From: Schistocephalus solidus
Taxonomy: Eukaryota > Platyhelminthes > Cestoda > Diphyllobothriidea > Diphyllobothriidae
DNA length: 64,000 nucleotides
NCBI GenBank assembly: GCA_017591395.1
Contig: WEDG01008830.1
Span: 1 to 64,000 of the forward strand
Direction: 5' to 3'
In this document: positions 11,725 through 24,599 of the stretch, in pieces
Numbering within the stretch: position 1 is the first letter of the stretch
Layout of the letters: each line of letters starts with the position of its first letter
Notes under the pieces: model-generated
Told to the model about the DNA's origin: nothing
The model's database searches: none
The model's input: the letters and a program-made list of their open reading frames with translations, nothing else
Program-made: the position numbers and the translations under genes

Positions 11725-13154
11725 GGTTTACCTGTGGGGAATGAGTCTCTTCTTACCCTGTCCACTCTACACATACAATTCACGCAAACGGAGGGAAATA
11801 GAGTTGGTGAGCAAACCTATGAAGCGCATTTATTGCAGTGCTAAGCTGCTGTTTCGGTTGGGGGACGCACTTAAGTGATGTTGCTACTCAACTGCGGCGT
11901 CTTCCTAGGGAATTACATCTAGTTCAAGCTGCTGGTCTGTGAATGAGCGCCCTTCGGTCACCTAACAGGACACTCGCCAAAACATAACTTCTTAAGTAAT
12001 TGTTTGCTTTTCCCATTAATTTTTGACACCTTCATATTTTACTGAGGGCATGCACAAAAACATGCTTCCTCAGACTCACGCTCTAACAAATCGGGCGTTT
12101 AAAGTTTCTACTTGAAGGAGAATCTTTCAACCTTTCAAAAGTTTATATATAAGATAAAATTTGAGACCGGGAGATGCTAGTTCAAGATGAATCTCATGTG
12201 CACGTTTATTAGTCCTGTTTTCGGGGTCCTTTTTCGTTCGATAGCATAGAGCAATTCACGGCTATATTTAAATCGAATCTATTCGACGTGCACTTTGTAA
12301 ACCATAATTACAAGGGCGATGACATGTCCGGCTCCACGTTTTTCGGGAATTTATGACCTTTTAGAACTGGAAGACGCCATTTATCCAAAGAGGAACTTTG
12401 AAAAAGGCCTAATTTTTAACAAAGTGGGTGCTCGAAAGGACGTTTGGGAGCGCACTTTCCGTACCATGTTTGGATTCATCAAGACATCCAAAATCCGGGA
12501 AACATCATGCTGCTTCGGTAGCCTTTCTGAGCAGCTTGGATTTTTCTCAGACGGCCGGATTGACAAGCCAGTTTCCTGGAATATATGTGATGTACACGGA
12601 CATTATTTTACACACAACTGGACTTAACAGCCTCACTTCGGAAATCCTTCCCTATTTTATCATTCCATTCAGAGTTCTCTGTGCATCCTCTACGTCCGTG
12701 TATGATAGCATGAACTTTCAACGAATTTCTACTGCGACCTGTGCATTTTGTTATCCTGCATTGTTTCCTCCCGCGCGCACCTCTGTGAAACTGCGCAGGC
12801 CCTGCCAAAATGCCTAATTTCCGGCGTGCAGGTCCTGTGCGCTCCGTCTGAGCTGAGTCATTGCAACCACCATCTTCGCTAAGGTCTGACAGATTCTTCG
12901 ACGAGGGCCTGACAAGGGTCTAGGGCACGAATTAGTCTGGGAACATAAACAGCAGGAGTGCGTTGCCGTAAATTTATGAAGTAGCTATACCATTGGTCAG
13001 TAACATGAATCCTTTCATGTACATAGTCAAGACGTCTTGGGACGCTTGACCAGAACCTCTGGCGATCAAGTGCGGTTTACTTCTCCTTCATGTAACTGGC
13101 CCCGAATGAGACGAAATCCCGATAGTCTGGTCTTCTCCAGGATACACCATTGAC
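11725..13154. other. Nothing recognised
   Basis: A 102-codon + frame at 12319-12627 is the longest reading frame. It has no motif I recognise and no splice context that argues for a gene. Confidence 0.35.
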
Positions 13155-13610
13155 AATTCGGCCGTTGCAAGCGACGATGCGCTGGATCAACACGGGAACT
13201 AGGTCAGCGCATGCCAGGCGCTGTTGTGGATGCACCCATAATAGATGTCACATTGAGGGTATGGTGTCGTGCCGACGCGCAGGCTCACGCCTCACCAGCC
13301 ACCTGGGTTCGATCCCATCTCCGTTCTTCAGGGAGGGGCGGGGCTGAGAGACGAGACAGTCTCGTACACGCTATGGAAGTCTAATATCACTATAAAATAC
13401 TTCACGCGCAACTCATCGTCCGTGCGTCGAGTATCTTTTGGGGCATACGGTGGGCATAATCGGAATCGACGACCGAATTGCTAGGCACAGGATGGTCACC
13501 CGCTGTGTCCCCGGTCGTCTTGAGGCTGTCTTGCCAGCGGGCACAGGCGGGTGGAGGAGGGGAGAATGCGGCAGATCTTGGGCAAGCATGTTAGCAATGT
13601 GAACTATAAT
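13155..13610 (+). mobile_element. Degenerate SINE-A copy plus a second tail fragment
   Basis: Head-like acgatgcgctggatcaacac and caggcgctgttgtggatgca, then a tail with ggggcatacggtgggcataa. A second tail piece follows at about 13505-13610 (cggtcgtcttgaggctgtct, gagaatgcggcagatcttgg), which suggests a partial tandem arrangement. Confidence 0.55.
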
Positions 13611-13624
13611 ACCGCTCGCAAACA

Positions 13625-14575
13625 CTCCATATCAGCGACAAACAGTCGGCCAAGTTTGAGGTTGAGAGTGCTGTTCCCCAACGCTCTGTTCTCGGCCGTA
13701 TTTTGTTCATTGTCTACATCAACGGTTGCACCAGCGAAATGGACTGCGATATTGCCATGTTTACCGATGATCTAAAACTTTGGCGCTTCATTCAAACTGC
13801 AGCTGACGAAGAGAACTTGCAGGCAAACTTAAATCGACTCCGAAAATGGTCAAAGGGCTGGCTCTTGCCGTTCAATGAGAGCAAGTGCATCATCACACGA
13901 GTCGGGAAAGGCAATCCTTCGAATCGTACGATTTACCGACTAGATGGCATACCATTGAAAGAAGTGGATGCCTAAAAGGACCTCGGAGTCTGGATCACGC
14001 CCTCGCTTTAACCCTCTCTACATATCGCAAAGGTAGCTAAGTCAGCAATGTTGATTCTTTACCTCGTCAAACGAGCTTTTTCAGCCTTCAATGACGATTA
14101 CTTCACCAAAGTCTTCGTAATGTTCGTGCGGCTGCAGTTGGAGTCCACTATCCAAGCTTGGAAACCCTGGGCGGCGAAGGACATCAACATCCTCGAAAAG
14201 GTCAAAAGGCGAGCAACCAAACTAGTCCTTGTCCAGGGTTCACAGTATTATGAAACACGGCTGTCGACTCTCAATCTCTTTCCCTTGCGCTATAGGCAGC
14301 TTCAGGGAGACCTGATACTAACATTCCGCATACTACGCGTTCAGGACTGCTGTCTTGTCCCAGGCGATTTTTTCGAGTTAGCAACAACAACGAACTTGAG
14401 AGGGCATCCTCTCAAATTACGTGTTACTGGGGTTAAGCTAGACACTCGGAAGTACATTTTCCTCCAAAAGAGTGGTCGAAGCTTGGAATAATCTTCTTCT
14501 GGATGTTGTCATATCGGAATCCCTGGAGGCTTTTAAGCGAAAGTTAGATCGATATAATGGTACGTGCTACAACAC
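13625..14575 (+). pseudogene. CR1-like reverse transcriptase, 3' half (dead copy)
   Basis: Coding remains of a non-LTR retrotransposon RT. In order: SAVPQRSVLGRILFIVYIN (the PQGSVLGP motif with G changed to R), MFTDDLKLWR (the FADD-type catalytic motif, here FTDD), NLNRLRKWSKGWLLPFNESK, and KDLGVWITPSL after an in-frame stop at 13973. Then VAKSAMLILYLVKRAFSAF, NILEKVKRRATKLV, YRQLQGDLILTFRI and FFELATTTNLRGHPLKLRV. At least two stops and a frameshift near 14490 break it. The N-terminal half is missing. It may be the same broad clade as the fragment at 604-1640, but they do not overlap, so this cannot be tested here. Confidence 0.8.
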
Positions 14576-15329
14576 GAACTGAAAGCTGCAAGGGCGACAT
14601 CAGGAATTAGGTAATTAGAATTCTACTAGCTATATTTTAATAACATTTCTTTCTGTGTTATTATTTTCATCCGAGGGGTCGCACTCCCGAAATTCCTATG
14701 CGGAGGTCCCCAAGGTCTTCCCTGTTTAACTATCTGCACACCTTGGTAACACCGTGAGTGTTTCGCATCAGCCAAACCTGGCGGCCATAGTCCATGTGGT
14801 CTATGAATATTCTCCCTTGGTTCGAGCCGCAACGGACCAAGGAATTTCTGGGCGGATATTTCTGCCTTGGAAACCACTCGATGGACTCTGCAACCAGCAA
14901 GGGAGTGTCTGGCTGCATCTTCCGCACGTCGGTAATGATTCAGGTGACCTCCGCGATGCCCCCTCCCTTTGGACCCCCCTAAGGGCGACAGTTTTTTCGC
15001 CTAAAAATCAATGGGAGTTTTTTTCACTGTCTGCTCTTTTTCAACTATGTTTCACCCAGTTGGCTCATATCAATTCGCATCGCCAACAAACCGAGATACT
15101 CTTTTTTGATGCCGTAACACGCATTTAAAAATAGGGAATTCAAAGGTAACTCACCTAGATCTCCCTCAAATATACTGATACTGATACTTCGCCTATCTCA
15201 CGAAATGGTAACCAAAATTACGAAATGTGCTATTGATTAGAAGGAATGGCTTAAGCGGTGTTGTATCATGCCGTGCATTCTGCCTACTGTCATCATATTG
15301 GAACTAGATTGACGCACGACACGTGCTAG
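14576..15329. other. Nothing recognised
   Basis: Follows the RT fragment and may be its 3' flank. No shared repeat and no convincing exon seen. Confidence 0.3.
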
Positions 15330-15950
15330 CCATGCTGTGAGGAGACCGCACACAGCATGTGGAGGAAGGCGGTTCATTGGCACGCCTAGGCGCAGGCTTC
15401 ACGTCGTGGTAGCCAATCCCAGCACCAAACGGCTGACAGGTTCGGGCAGTGGACTGGTGCATGAGAGAGGGAACTGGGAGTGAGATGGACTCTGGGGACT
15501 CCACCCCCATGGCACTTCAGCCCATTTTCACTATAAAAAATTCGAAGCGCTTGAATCTAACCATGACGTGCTAAAAGTCATGATTAGGAAATCCGTCGAC
15601 TGATGGGGTAATTTGATCCTTCTCAGAATGGGGAGTCAGACCCGGTGGCTTCTTGTTATTGTGGCCTCTATCACAACACTCGCAGGTGACGTCATATTCG
15701 GCCTTGCAGGAGCCTGTGTGCGGCACGTATAGACACCCGAACCTGCATCCGGCCGTCCTGAGACTGTCCTCCCAGCAAATTGAAGGGGGTGAGGACGGAG
15801 AGAGTGCGGTAGATGCAACGCAACTTTGCCTCTTTATGAACTTATTCACGCACACATAGCTGTTCTGCACACACTAGGCCCTGAGGCACCCGGTGGGCCT
15901 AGTCATTAGCGACTGTCGAACCGAGCACAAATTCTGAGTGTAAGCTACCG
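15330..15950 (+). mobile_element. Degenerate LINE 3'-UTR remains
   Basis: The 15360-15590 part resembles the end of the proximal 3'-UTR module and the spacer (ggcacgcctaggcgcaggct, cagcccattttcactataaa, ttcgaagcgcttgaatctaa, ccatgacgtgctaaaagtca). The 15650-15950 part resembles the distal tail (gagagtgcggtagatgcaac, cacccggtgggcctagtcat). Highly diverged. Confidence 0.5.
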
Positions 15951-15964
15951 CTAAGCAAAGCGTT

Positions 15965-16110
15965 GAGAATCAGCTGGGTAGAAGTACATGCAATCGCTGG
16001 GACAAGAACTTTATTCGTCTGAAGTTTCGAATTCCAATTCAAACCCTTCTTCAGAAACAGTTTCAGATACTTTCAATTCGTACACAGGGAGTTGCGGTAT
16101 TTATAGGATG
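15965..16110 (+). repeat. Family C repeat fragment
   Basis: Shares gggacaagaactttatt, agtttcgaattccaattc and cttcagaaacagtttcagat with copies at 20215-20590 and 58280-58507. Non-coding; nature unknown. Confidence 0.5.
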
Positions 16111-16974
16111 CAGTCGCTATGCTACTGTATGTCTACTGCAAGTAACGGCATCGCCTTCATAGATGATGACTGCATTCGGGATGCGCTAATGGCCGTCATG
16201 CTTGTCATTATCCGCTGAAATTTCGAGGTTGGCGTGATGTTGGCTCGGCCACCGGGCTCACCGGCATTGGCCTTGGAACATGCGTTAGCCTGATGCCAAA
16301 AGTTGAAACGATACAAGTTGAAACGATTGACACTCAGTGCGGCCAGGCTTAGCAATCTGGTTAGTGGACAGGCCGACGATGTCACACGCGTGCGTGTACT
16401 CACCTAATGGACAGGAGCCTTTCGGGTAATGTCGTTCGCAAATGTGAAGTTCACCCAGAAGAGTGTTTAATCGTCTTATTAGTAGGACACTGCAGTGAGT
16501 ACGTTAATGGAACCAGCCTAATCGCCAACATCTCAGTGCCCAGTTCCGTTTAGTTTAAAAGTGGTAGAGGCATTTATTTCGCACAGAAGCCTGATGGAGA
16601 TCAGAGCCGGCGACGCGCGCGCACAGGGCTGAGTGCATGGGGCGGGGAGGCGGCTGGTGTTGAGCGCGAATGACAACTGTGTGCCTCATCTCGGGATCGT
16701 CAGTGCTGGTGGGATAATGTTTGCGGAGTTTTTGGACAGTCCACATGCTCCAAACACCCGGAAGCAAGAATTTAGGAGGTTGCTGGAGCGTATATGCACT
16801 CCAACCATCTCGAATAGGACTGTTTTGGGTCTGAACGATCAATGCTCGCAGATGGATTTCTCCCGTATGTGAGGCGTCCCAAGGTGACTTGCGGGCTTCC
16901 TGGTTGTACATGCGTACATGGGTTAACATCAGTTGGCAGTTCGATCCTTGTTTCCGATTATGCTTATCATGTGG
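16111..16974. other. Nothing recognised
   Basis: A 157-codon reverse frame crosses this stretch, but its first part lies in a SINE-A tail, so it is not taken as a gene. Confidence 0.35.
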
Positions 16975-17215
16975 GCGCAGGGCGGTGAGTTGGGCAGCAG
17001 CTACGACACTCTCATCTTCTTCACCCACCTGAACCCGGGACCAAGACGAAGTTTAGAACCTTGGAGGCGGGATCGGACGCAGATCATTGACGCAGTGTGA
17101 GCCCCTGCCTAGGCGTGCCATCACGTATCCCGTCATTTGTCGTGTTTATTTATGGGTGCGCATCCCAAATAACGCCTACTGTGCCCTGATCTGACCACAC
17201 GCACAAAGTTGCAAC
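16975..17215 (-). mobile_element. SINE-A fragment
   Basis: On -, contains the head-like TGATCAGGGCACAGTAGGCG then TTATTTGGGATGCGCACCC, cacgcctaggcaggggctca, and the start of the tail with CCCGGGTTCAGGTGGGTGAA and GAGAGTGTCGTAGCTGCTG. The 3' end is lost near 16975. Confidence 0.6.
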
Positions 17216-19424
17216 ATGACCCACATTGCTATGACCTCGGGACCGGCCTACCTGAAAGACGGTTCTTACTCGTTTCCTGCCCCGCAAATCTCACGCGTTA
17301 GACCTGTTTTCTATTCCCTCGTCTTGTCCTTAAAAGGAAATATCCTCGGTAAGGAAACTTGGAGGTCGATATCTGAATCACCCCTTGTCATTCGATCGAG
17401 CAGGCGCGACAAGGAGGTCATTTGCGCGGTCAGGTTTGATTTTAATGCGGACACGTTAACTCCGCCGGGTGTCATCAGATGAGGTCAATTTATGCTAGGA
17501 GTCAATGAAATCTTCTAATCCACCGACCTGAGAACTTGACGAAGTTAAGAGCAAGGCTCCTGCTGAATGTGAGATAAAATAAAACGGGCAGGCAACTTAG
17601 TTAGTCAGACTGAGACTTTTTAGACCAATGAACTTTAAATTTAGGAGGTTTATTCAAGAGTACCGGCTGCCCAAACTATGACCTTCCTAACAGAGTTAGA
17701 GTAGACGAGCTGTTTCGCGAACTGTTGACCGAAATTCTTAAATGTTTTTTGTTTAGCACAGATTACTTAAGCAGGATTGTAATATTAATTATCGTGCCGC
17801 CTGCAATAAACCATACTCTGTAAAAAGGGCTAATTAAAAGGTACGATTTCGTCATCGATTTTCGATGCACTTCAACAGTAAATTGCCTAACTCATGAAAT
17901 GTCGAGAGCAAAATTTGATGCGGCACTATGGCGTAGAGTTTATGGTGTTATTTTGGTTTGTTGAATTGAATTGATGTGCAGAAAGCTGTTGACTAACGAA
18001 GGTCGGCTTACTAAAGGGAACTCGGGGTCAAGTGGAGCCATAGCTGACATTGCTTGATCTTCAGGAATTTTCCCATGCTTTTGAAGGTTGCGGATCAACA
18101 TTTCTTGGTTGTGCACGTTTTACTATAAACGAACAGCGACATACAGTGGAAAATGTTTGAATAAATACTTTCATAGAATGGAAAGTTGGGCTTTGCGTTC
18201 ACTAAAATGCAGGTAAAAGAAATCACATTTGTTTCTGAAAAACAAGGGCGATTTCAGTATCAAAAATTCTGTTTTGCATAGTTCTCAATTTTCGGCTGTA
18301 AAATTCACTAATAAACTATTTTGACGATAGTTTGTTTTACCACATCGATAGCTGGGACCGTAAATAAATGTTCAACTGTGGAGCCACGACACCTCATAAC
18401 TTTTCTCTGTCACGCTGTGCGCGAGATATGTGCAGCTAATTTGTTTCTGCCCTTGATTATAAAATAATATGGAAACTTTAAATGGAGCGGTCAGAAGATT
18501 AGCAGTTGATACTTGTACTCACTTGGTAGAAAATAACGTCTCTAAAATTGATATTCGAGGGAGAGAGAGAGAGAAAGAGAGAACGTTTTGATTTCAAGTG
18601 CCAATTCATTTTGAACCCGGGCTGTCGTTATATTTGAGTTCAGAGTTTCCGAACTGCATGTTGCATGCAGTCCGTCTAAGGAACATCACAGATTTTGCTG
18701 CTCTATTAGGGAGATTCCACACAGTACTAATAAACATTTCGGTAGATTTGGAACATATGGCATGCTTCATAGACAACATCACTAAATTGGTACAAACGAT
18801 TTTTTTATTAATACACCTCTACCAGTGTTAAGCAATCTCATAAGTACAAACGCTTTTAATCCCGAAGATTCCCTTTCTTCAAGTTTAAAATTTAAAAACA
18901 TAATTTTCTACGAAATGAGTACAAGGAATGACATTTACGTGCATATTTTCCACAAAATATGTTTGAATTTATAGGGGCATTCTGAATTAAGAAACTTTCT
19001 TCTACATAATTGGTCATTTTTTGAAGGCGACCGGAACCAAGCTCGTTCGAAAGACGGCATTCCGACGTAAGCAAAATATCCAGGGACTCCGCTGCCCAAT
19101 AATTAATATTATATCCCTACTTAAGTATTTTTTTCGAATTAAAAACATGATTCAGGATTTCGGCAAACATTTATTGAGATGGGAATTCTACTCTATATGG
19201 TAAATATGCATGCTCACCTTCCTTATTGTGACCCTAGCGATTTCTTATAGTTCTTGATTCGTTCAGTTGCTGGTGGGACCAGTTTGGGTATCTGTAAGCC
19301 GAAGGGAAGATAGATCGATCGAGAAGCGAAACCATTTTTTATTGTTCTCAACTTTTGAGCTCGTTCAGGGCTCAGTCGTCATAGCTGACAACAACAGCCT
19401 GACAAGTGGCAATTATAGGAGCTG
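17216..19424. other. Intergenic, nothing recognised except a short GA repeat
   Basis: An imperfect (GA)n tract lies at about 18558-18582. Only short reading frames of low-complexity appearance; no shared repeat seen. Confidence 0.35.
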
Positions 19425-19560
19425 ACCAATCTGGTTACGGAATATCCTCGTTCCGTTGAGCCCTGGGGCTTAATCTGGGGCCCTCGCAGACAGTCGCATG
19501 GTAGCATATATAGGCAGGATGGTACCGACAAAGACACCGGATAAGAGATCATTTGCAAAT
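19425..19560 (-). mobile_element. SINE-B fragment (distal part)
   Basis: Contains gagccctggggcttaatctg, cgcagacagtcgcatggtag and taccgacaaagacaccgg, the head-distal end of SINE-B, in the same orientation as the other copies. Confidence 0.5.
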
Positions 19561-20214
19561 CAATGACCAATGTCGAAGGTCTAGATATGACTGCGCAGTA
19601 CTCCGTAGGCGGGCTCGAGATAAATATATCGATGGACTGAGTTCCCATCCGAGGCACAGGCTAAAATTCACCTTCGGCTGGTCTTGCTTGGGAAATTATC
19701 TTAGCGGCTACGAAGGTGAACTCGTTTGTGTTTGCTCAGTCGTTGAGGTTGTAAAACGAACTCTGGGCAGCAGATGACTCCTTCGCCATGGAAACCTCTA
19801 GTGCTCTGCTCCAGCTTAACGTTCTAGCTTCAAAAGCTTCCAACAATCCTGAGTGCACAAAACCAAATTGAACTTGGGAGATGCATGGAAGTCCTGCAAG
19901 GTGGCCAGTTTTCACATGTTAATTTTTTAGCCGGGAGCGGTGTGTTCTAGTTGAACAGCACCTACTCGTACATAGGGGCAGTTGGCAATAAGAACTCATT
20001 GTTTTCGGTGCGAGGACTCGAGCAAGAACAGATCAATGGCCACTGGTGCCCTTGACTGCACGGTCGAGACCTGTCACACAGATTTGCGACCGTTGTCGAT
20101 CACCCAACCCTCCGGAAACATTATCAGGCTCAATAGGTGCAAATCGACCAATCAAACGTCGAGAAAGGTGGCCGGCCGCCTCCCACCTGATTAGGCTTAG
20201 GGTTAGTGATAGAA

Positions 20215-20590
20215 ACGAACCGGCGAATTCCAGGAAGCAGTTTCGAAGAAGAGGTGAACACTGGAACATGGTGTTTATTGGGCGGATTCTCTCTCGGATC
20301 CATCATCAGAAACAGTTGCAGAAAAGCGTAACTGGGGCATAAGGTGCGCAGTTTTTATAGGCCATAGATGCCGGGCCACCTCTAGGCCTAATGACGTTGG
20401 CAGTGTCGTGTTCGCCGATAGAAGCGAACAGGTGAGTTCCAGGAAGCAGTTCAGAAGAAGAAAAGTCGATCACTGGAACATGATGTTTATTGGCCTGCCA
20501 TTTCGGATTCTCTCTCGAACCCATCAGCATAGATAGTTGCAGAAAAGGGTGCTAGATGCACAAGGAGAGCAGTATTAATAGTACGTAGTG
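20215..20590 (+). repeat. Family C repeat, two tandem diverged copies (about 190 bp period)
   Basis: Copy 1 (about 20218-20380) and copy 2 (about 20415-20590) share gaattccaggaagcagttt / gagttccaggaagcagtt, cactggaacatggtgtttat / cactggaacatgatgtttat, ggattctctctcg, catcatcag / catcagcat and agttgcagaaaag. Further family C pieces lie at 15965 and 58280-58507. Confidence 0.65.
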
Positions 20591-20774
20591 GTCAGGAGTT
20601 GACATACGTAATACAATTAGCAGCTCACGTGATCACCGCTGGGGATCGAAGTTGATGCGATGGTAGCCTGGCCATCAGTGCGTTATTGACCGTGATTTCA
20701 CCATCCATTTTGGATGCGGGCGGGATAATGGAGAAACATTGGTGAAAAGTGGTGCGAAGGCTGCTCTTCGATAC

Positions 20775-21840
20775 GTACCCAAACCGATTTCTCTAGCCCA
20801 CACTGCGCCCGTAACTTCGCCTCACGCATCGGCCTGGTCAGTCACCTGCGAATCCATCGCACAAAGGCTGATGAACCAGTGCCTGGGGCTCTAACATACA
20901 GATGCCGCGCCCGCCTCCACTGTCCTCACTGCTCCCGAACCTTTACACAGCACATGGCCCTATTAGGACACATGCGCTTACACGACAGCCTGCGGTAAAC
21001 CACCGGAGGCTAAAACACATAAGCGCACACATCCTACACCAATACATAGACAACACCCTCACGATCATCATGTTCCTCAGAATATCATGGTTTCCTAGAA
21101 ACCATGGCTTGGAAGGCCGCCAATCTGACGCTTACATTAGACCTCGCCGTCGGCCGAGTGTATATGCTGTGTGTGTAGAGTGGCTGACCAGTGGACAGGG
21201 AGTCAGACGGCGATGGCTCCGCTAGATCCCCTGATTTAGTAAATCCTGGTGTGTGCGTTATGGGGGCCAGGTCATGCTGTGGCGCGCGCGGACTGGTACG
21301 CCGGCCCGTTAGCCAATGCGCCCACTCCCACATCAAATGACTAACCGGCTCGAACGGTGGTCTGACTGTGGGGGTGGAGGAGAGAGTGAGGTCGACGGCT
21401 CAGCCCATTTTCCTTACTATTATCAATCTAACGCGCTTGAAACAATCACCGTGCGCTAAAAGCCGTGGCTTGGAAAGTTGCCAACTGACGAGATAACTCG
21501 GACTGCATGGTCAGCACAATGTGTGTTTTGTGTGAAGTGGCTGACTGGCGGACTGAGAGTCAGGCTGCAATGGCTCTTTCTTAATGTGGCCTTTATGGCC
21601 CTCCCACTCCGTGGGATCCGAACCCCACATCTCTTGTGTCGTTGGGTGCTTGTTTGGTGTTGGAGCACAGTGCGTGAGCCTGCGCCCTTTCCCATCTCCG
21701 GTCTTCTTGACTCTGTCTTGACTCCGAACCCAGGTGGCGGAGTTCAAAAGTTAGTAAAAGTCTACTCTTTCCAGCGCAAGTTACCGTCCCCGCACAGCAT
21801 ACTGTGGACATCGTCGAACACGACGGTTGAAATATCGTGT
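20775..21840 (+). mobile_element. 5'-truncated zinc-finger LINE: last C2H2 fingers plus full bipartite 3' UTR
   Basis: Starts in the finger array: SPHCARNFASRIGLVSHLRI (20795-20860, first Cys changed to Ser), then HCPHCSRTFTQHMALLGHM, ending with LHDSLR and TAA at about 20996. The 3' UTR has a proximal module (about 21080-21440, with catggcttggaaggccgcca) and a distal module (about 21450-21838, with cgtggcttggaaagttgcca). It ends CGACGGTTGAAATATCG at 21838. The next LINE copy begins immediately after TGTTTG. Confidence 0.75.
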
Positions 21841-21845
21841 TTGTA

Positions 21846-23824
21846 GGGGTTTAGGTGGTACTAGTTAGAGAAACACCACAGAGATAGCATTTGGTCGCTC
21901 CGTTTGTCTCGTACGGGTGGTAAATGGTCCTGTGGCTGCCTCTACCTGGTAGCCAACGCTTACCTGTGGCTCCTCGAAGCTGGATTCTATACAGCGACCA
22001 CACCCTGGGTAGCCGCCATGACTGGCGTGCTGAACCAGGTGAGGGTCTCCGGTGTTGTGTAGGTCTCCAAAACCACTACGTCTGCTCCCTCCCCCCTCTC
22101 CCGTCATCTACTCAAACCAAGCCAGGAAGATTAATCACTTCCACCTCAGATGCCATCGCAGAATAATGAAGCTGAAATGGCAAGACAGGATCCCGTACAC
22201 GGAAGTTTTGGAGCGGACCGGACTCCTCAGCATTCACGCCATGCGCAACTGCGATGGAGCGGCCACCTGGTGAAAATGGACGGCCAATATGTGAAGCCAA
22301 CTGAATCACCGCTGCTAAGGGCAGCTCGCAAGGCACAAGCACCGCGGATCAACACTGCCAACGTACCTACACTGGCAACGCACATTCCGCGCGTGAATTA
22401 GCCTAGCCGGACGTCTTCGAACTCAGTGCAACAGCAATACCACAACATCAACTATGGCCACTCCCGCCTCAGAACCAACGACAACGACCACCCCAACAAC
22501 TGATAACCACCTTATCGATGCCCCGACGCCCAGGATTGGCGACACCATCCTCCATCCCCCACCCCTTGCGCCGATCACGGCCACCTCAGTGGACACCTCC
22601 GACAACCTGCCACCTCCACCTCCACCTCCACCACCACCCCTCCCAGTACCAGCGATAGGGACTCGGTACTAACCTGTCCTCATTGCGGCCGCACCTTCAA
22701 CTCACACATCAGCCTGGTCGGTCACTTGCGAATCCATCGAACAGAGACTGGTGAACTAGTGTCTGTAGCACTAACACACAACAGAGACCGTCGCCTCTAA
22801 TGCCTTCACTGTCTCCGCGCAGTCACATTCACATCCACGTAAGCGAAATCCACCGCGATGCCAAAACATCTTGCCCACCCATCAAAACTGCCCATAGTCC
22901 TCCCACGAGCTTGATTACCAGTACCAGCAACAGAGCCCTCCAGACTCAGCACCTCCCGACCTATCCTGTCCTCATTGTCACTGCACATGCATATCACGCA
23001 TCGGCCTGGTTGGTCACTTACGGTTCCATCGCACAGAGACCGGCGTACCAGTGCCAGATGCACCAACATACGCCCGCCGCACCATACTCAACTCTCCGCC
23101 CTACCCACGCCCATTCGCACACCGTATGCACCTATTAAGTCATACGCATATCCATGAAAACCTGCGGTAGAACATAGCGGGCTATACCACCACACTACAT
23201 CTCTTCTCATCAGCCTCTGCACCTCACATGATCACACGCAACACCACGAAAAAATATGCTCTTAGTCTGTATAGCTGATTGACAGTCAAGTATGATCCTC
23301 GGCTCCTTCTTCATGTGGCTCCTGTGTGGCATATATGATCTGAGCTTGAGAATATCACGGTGCGATCAGCGCCGTGGGTTGGAGGGTTATCAGCTGACAC
23401 TTGCGCTCAGACCTTTCAGTCAGTCCAACGTGGGTTGTGTGGTGGCCTGAGAGTCAGTCTGCCAAGGCTCCTCCTTAACGTGACCTCTGGCTATCTCACA
23501 CATGTAAGATGTGAGCCGTTCAACCCCCTGTTGTGTGAAATCCTGGTGCTTGTGTTTGGGGGGCCAGGTCATGTACGTAGTACGCACAGACGAGCTCACC
23601 AGCAGCTGCGCCAACTTTCGTAACCAAATACTGACCGGCTCGGACGGTAGTCTGACTGTGGGGGGGGGGCGGGGGCGGAGAGTGAGGTTTACGGGTCAGC
23701 GCATTTTCTTCACTATTAACAATCTGACGCGCTTGAATCAATCACAGTGCGCTAAAAGTCGTGTCTTGGAAGGTTGCCAACTGACGAGATAACTCGGACC
23801 AAGTGGTCAGTGCCGTGTTAGTTA
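21846..23824 (+). mobile_element. Internally deleted zinc-finger LINE: 5' UTR joined to the pol C-terminus, fingers and 3' UTR
   Basis: The first 250 bp (to about 22110) match the 5' end of the LINE at 39595-45402 (TAGGGGTTTAGGTGG near 21846, then GTACTAGTTAG, GCATTTGGTCGCTCC, CTGTGGCTCCTCGAAGCTGG). At about 22115 the sequence jumps into the end of pol ([25 protein letters not shown]-like [13 protein letters not shown]), missing endonuclease and most of RT. A Thr/Pro-rich linker (22450-22660) and decayed C2H2 fingers follow (LTCPHCGRTFNSHISLVGHL near 22680; RTGTPV region near 23040). The proximal 3'-UTR module and the start of the distal module end abruptly near 23824. Not coding for a functional protein. 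Confidence 0.75.
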
Positions 23825-24599
23825 AGTCATCCTTTTGTACCGAGTTTGGATTATGCAGGCAGGCAGAAGGAAGCTTATTCAAAAGGAGGCATCTTATCGT
23901 GACTGGAAAGTGTTGGGATTTTATTTTACGATAATAACTACTACAAACCCAACTCAATATTACCATGCAATCTAAAACACATTGTCACAATGGTGGTTAA
24001 CATTTCGCCAGATAGGCTATCTCAATTTGTTCTACGGACAACAAATAATCTAGGCTATTTGGTAAACTTGTTGATCCTATATGGATAATTTTGGTTCAAG
24101 AATCTCTTCAACTGTATTTGATTGTTTCATTTAGAAGATATTCTCAGTCAGTGAATACCTTCCACTAATTTTCTGGGGTTATTTACAGTAGGTGGGGTAA
24201 CTAATGAAACATGAAAGAAAATTAGGAAAGGTGCTTAAACTCTTCTTATCGTGCGAAATACTCCCAAGTTATCTCAGTCAATTTAAACAGACGGATTTGA
24301 ATGGGTTTTATCCCTGACGCGCTCGAAATCGAACCTATGAAATATGCTGACATACTTAGTGTGAAGTTTCTCCATTTCTTTTTTATGCTCATGTATTCTA
24401 AAAAAAGGCAAAAATAATCTTTTCCAATTCCTTTGCAGCATCTTGAAATTTCTTACTAGCAAAATCGGTATCATTCAGTTATAAACTTTTAAGCCAAATT
24501 TTCTAATGGTTTCGAACTCGACCTGTCGTTGCAGTTACAGGTTTCAGATCTGCAAGCTGTTATGTTCATGCAATTAACAGCTTGCTAAGTCGAGCAAAA
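23825..24599. other. Nothing recognised
   Basis: AT-rich sequence between LINE and Penelope-like remains; no shared repeat or exon seen. Confidence 0.3.

Noticed and set aside
16555..17028. 157-codon reverse frame
   Set aside because: Its first part is a SINE-A tail and the rest has no domain, biased composition or splice support.
20795..20996. Host zinc-finger gene
   Set aside because: The fingers run directly into the LINE 3' UTR and match other LINE copies, so they belong to the element.
22454..22672. Thr/Pro-rich frame with a run of Pro
   Set aside because: It is the low-complexity linker of the LINE pol/finger protein, not a separate gene.
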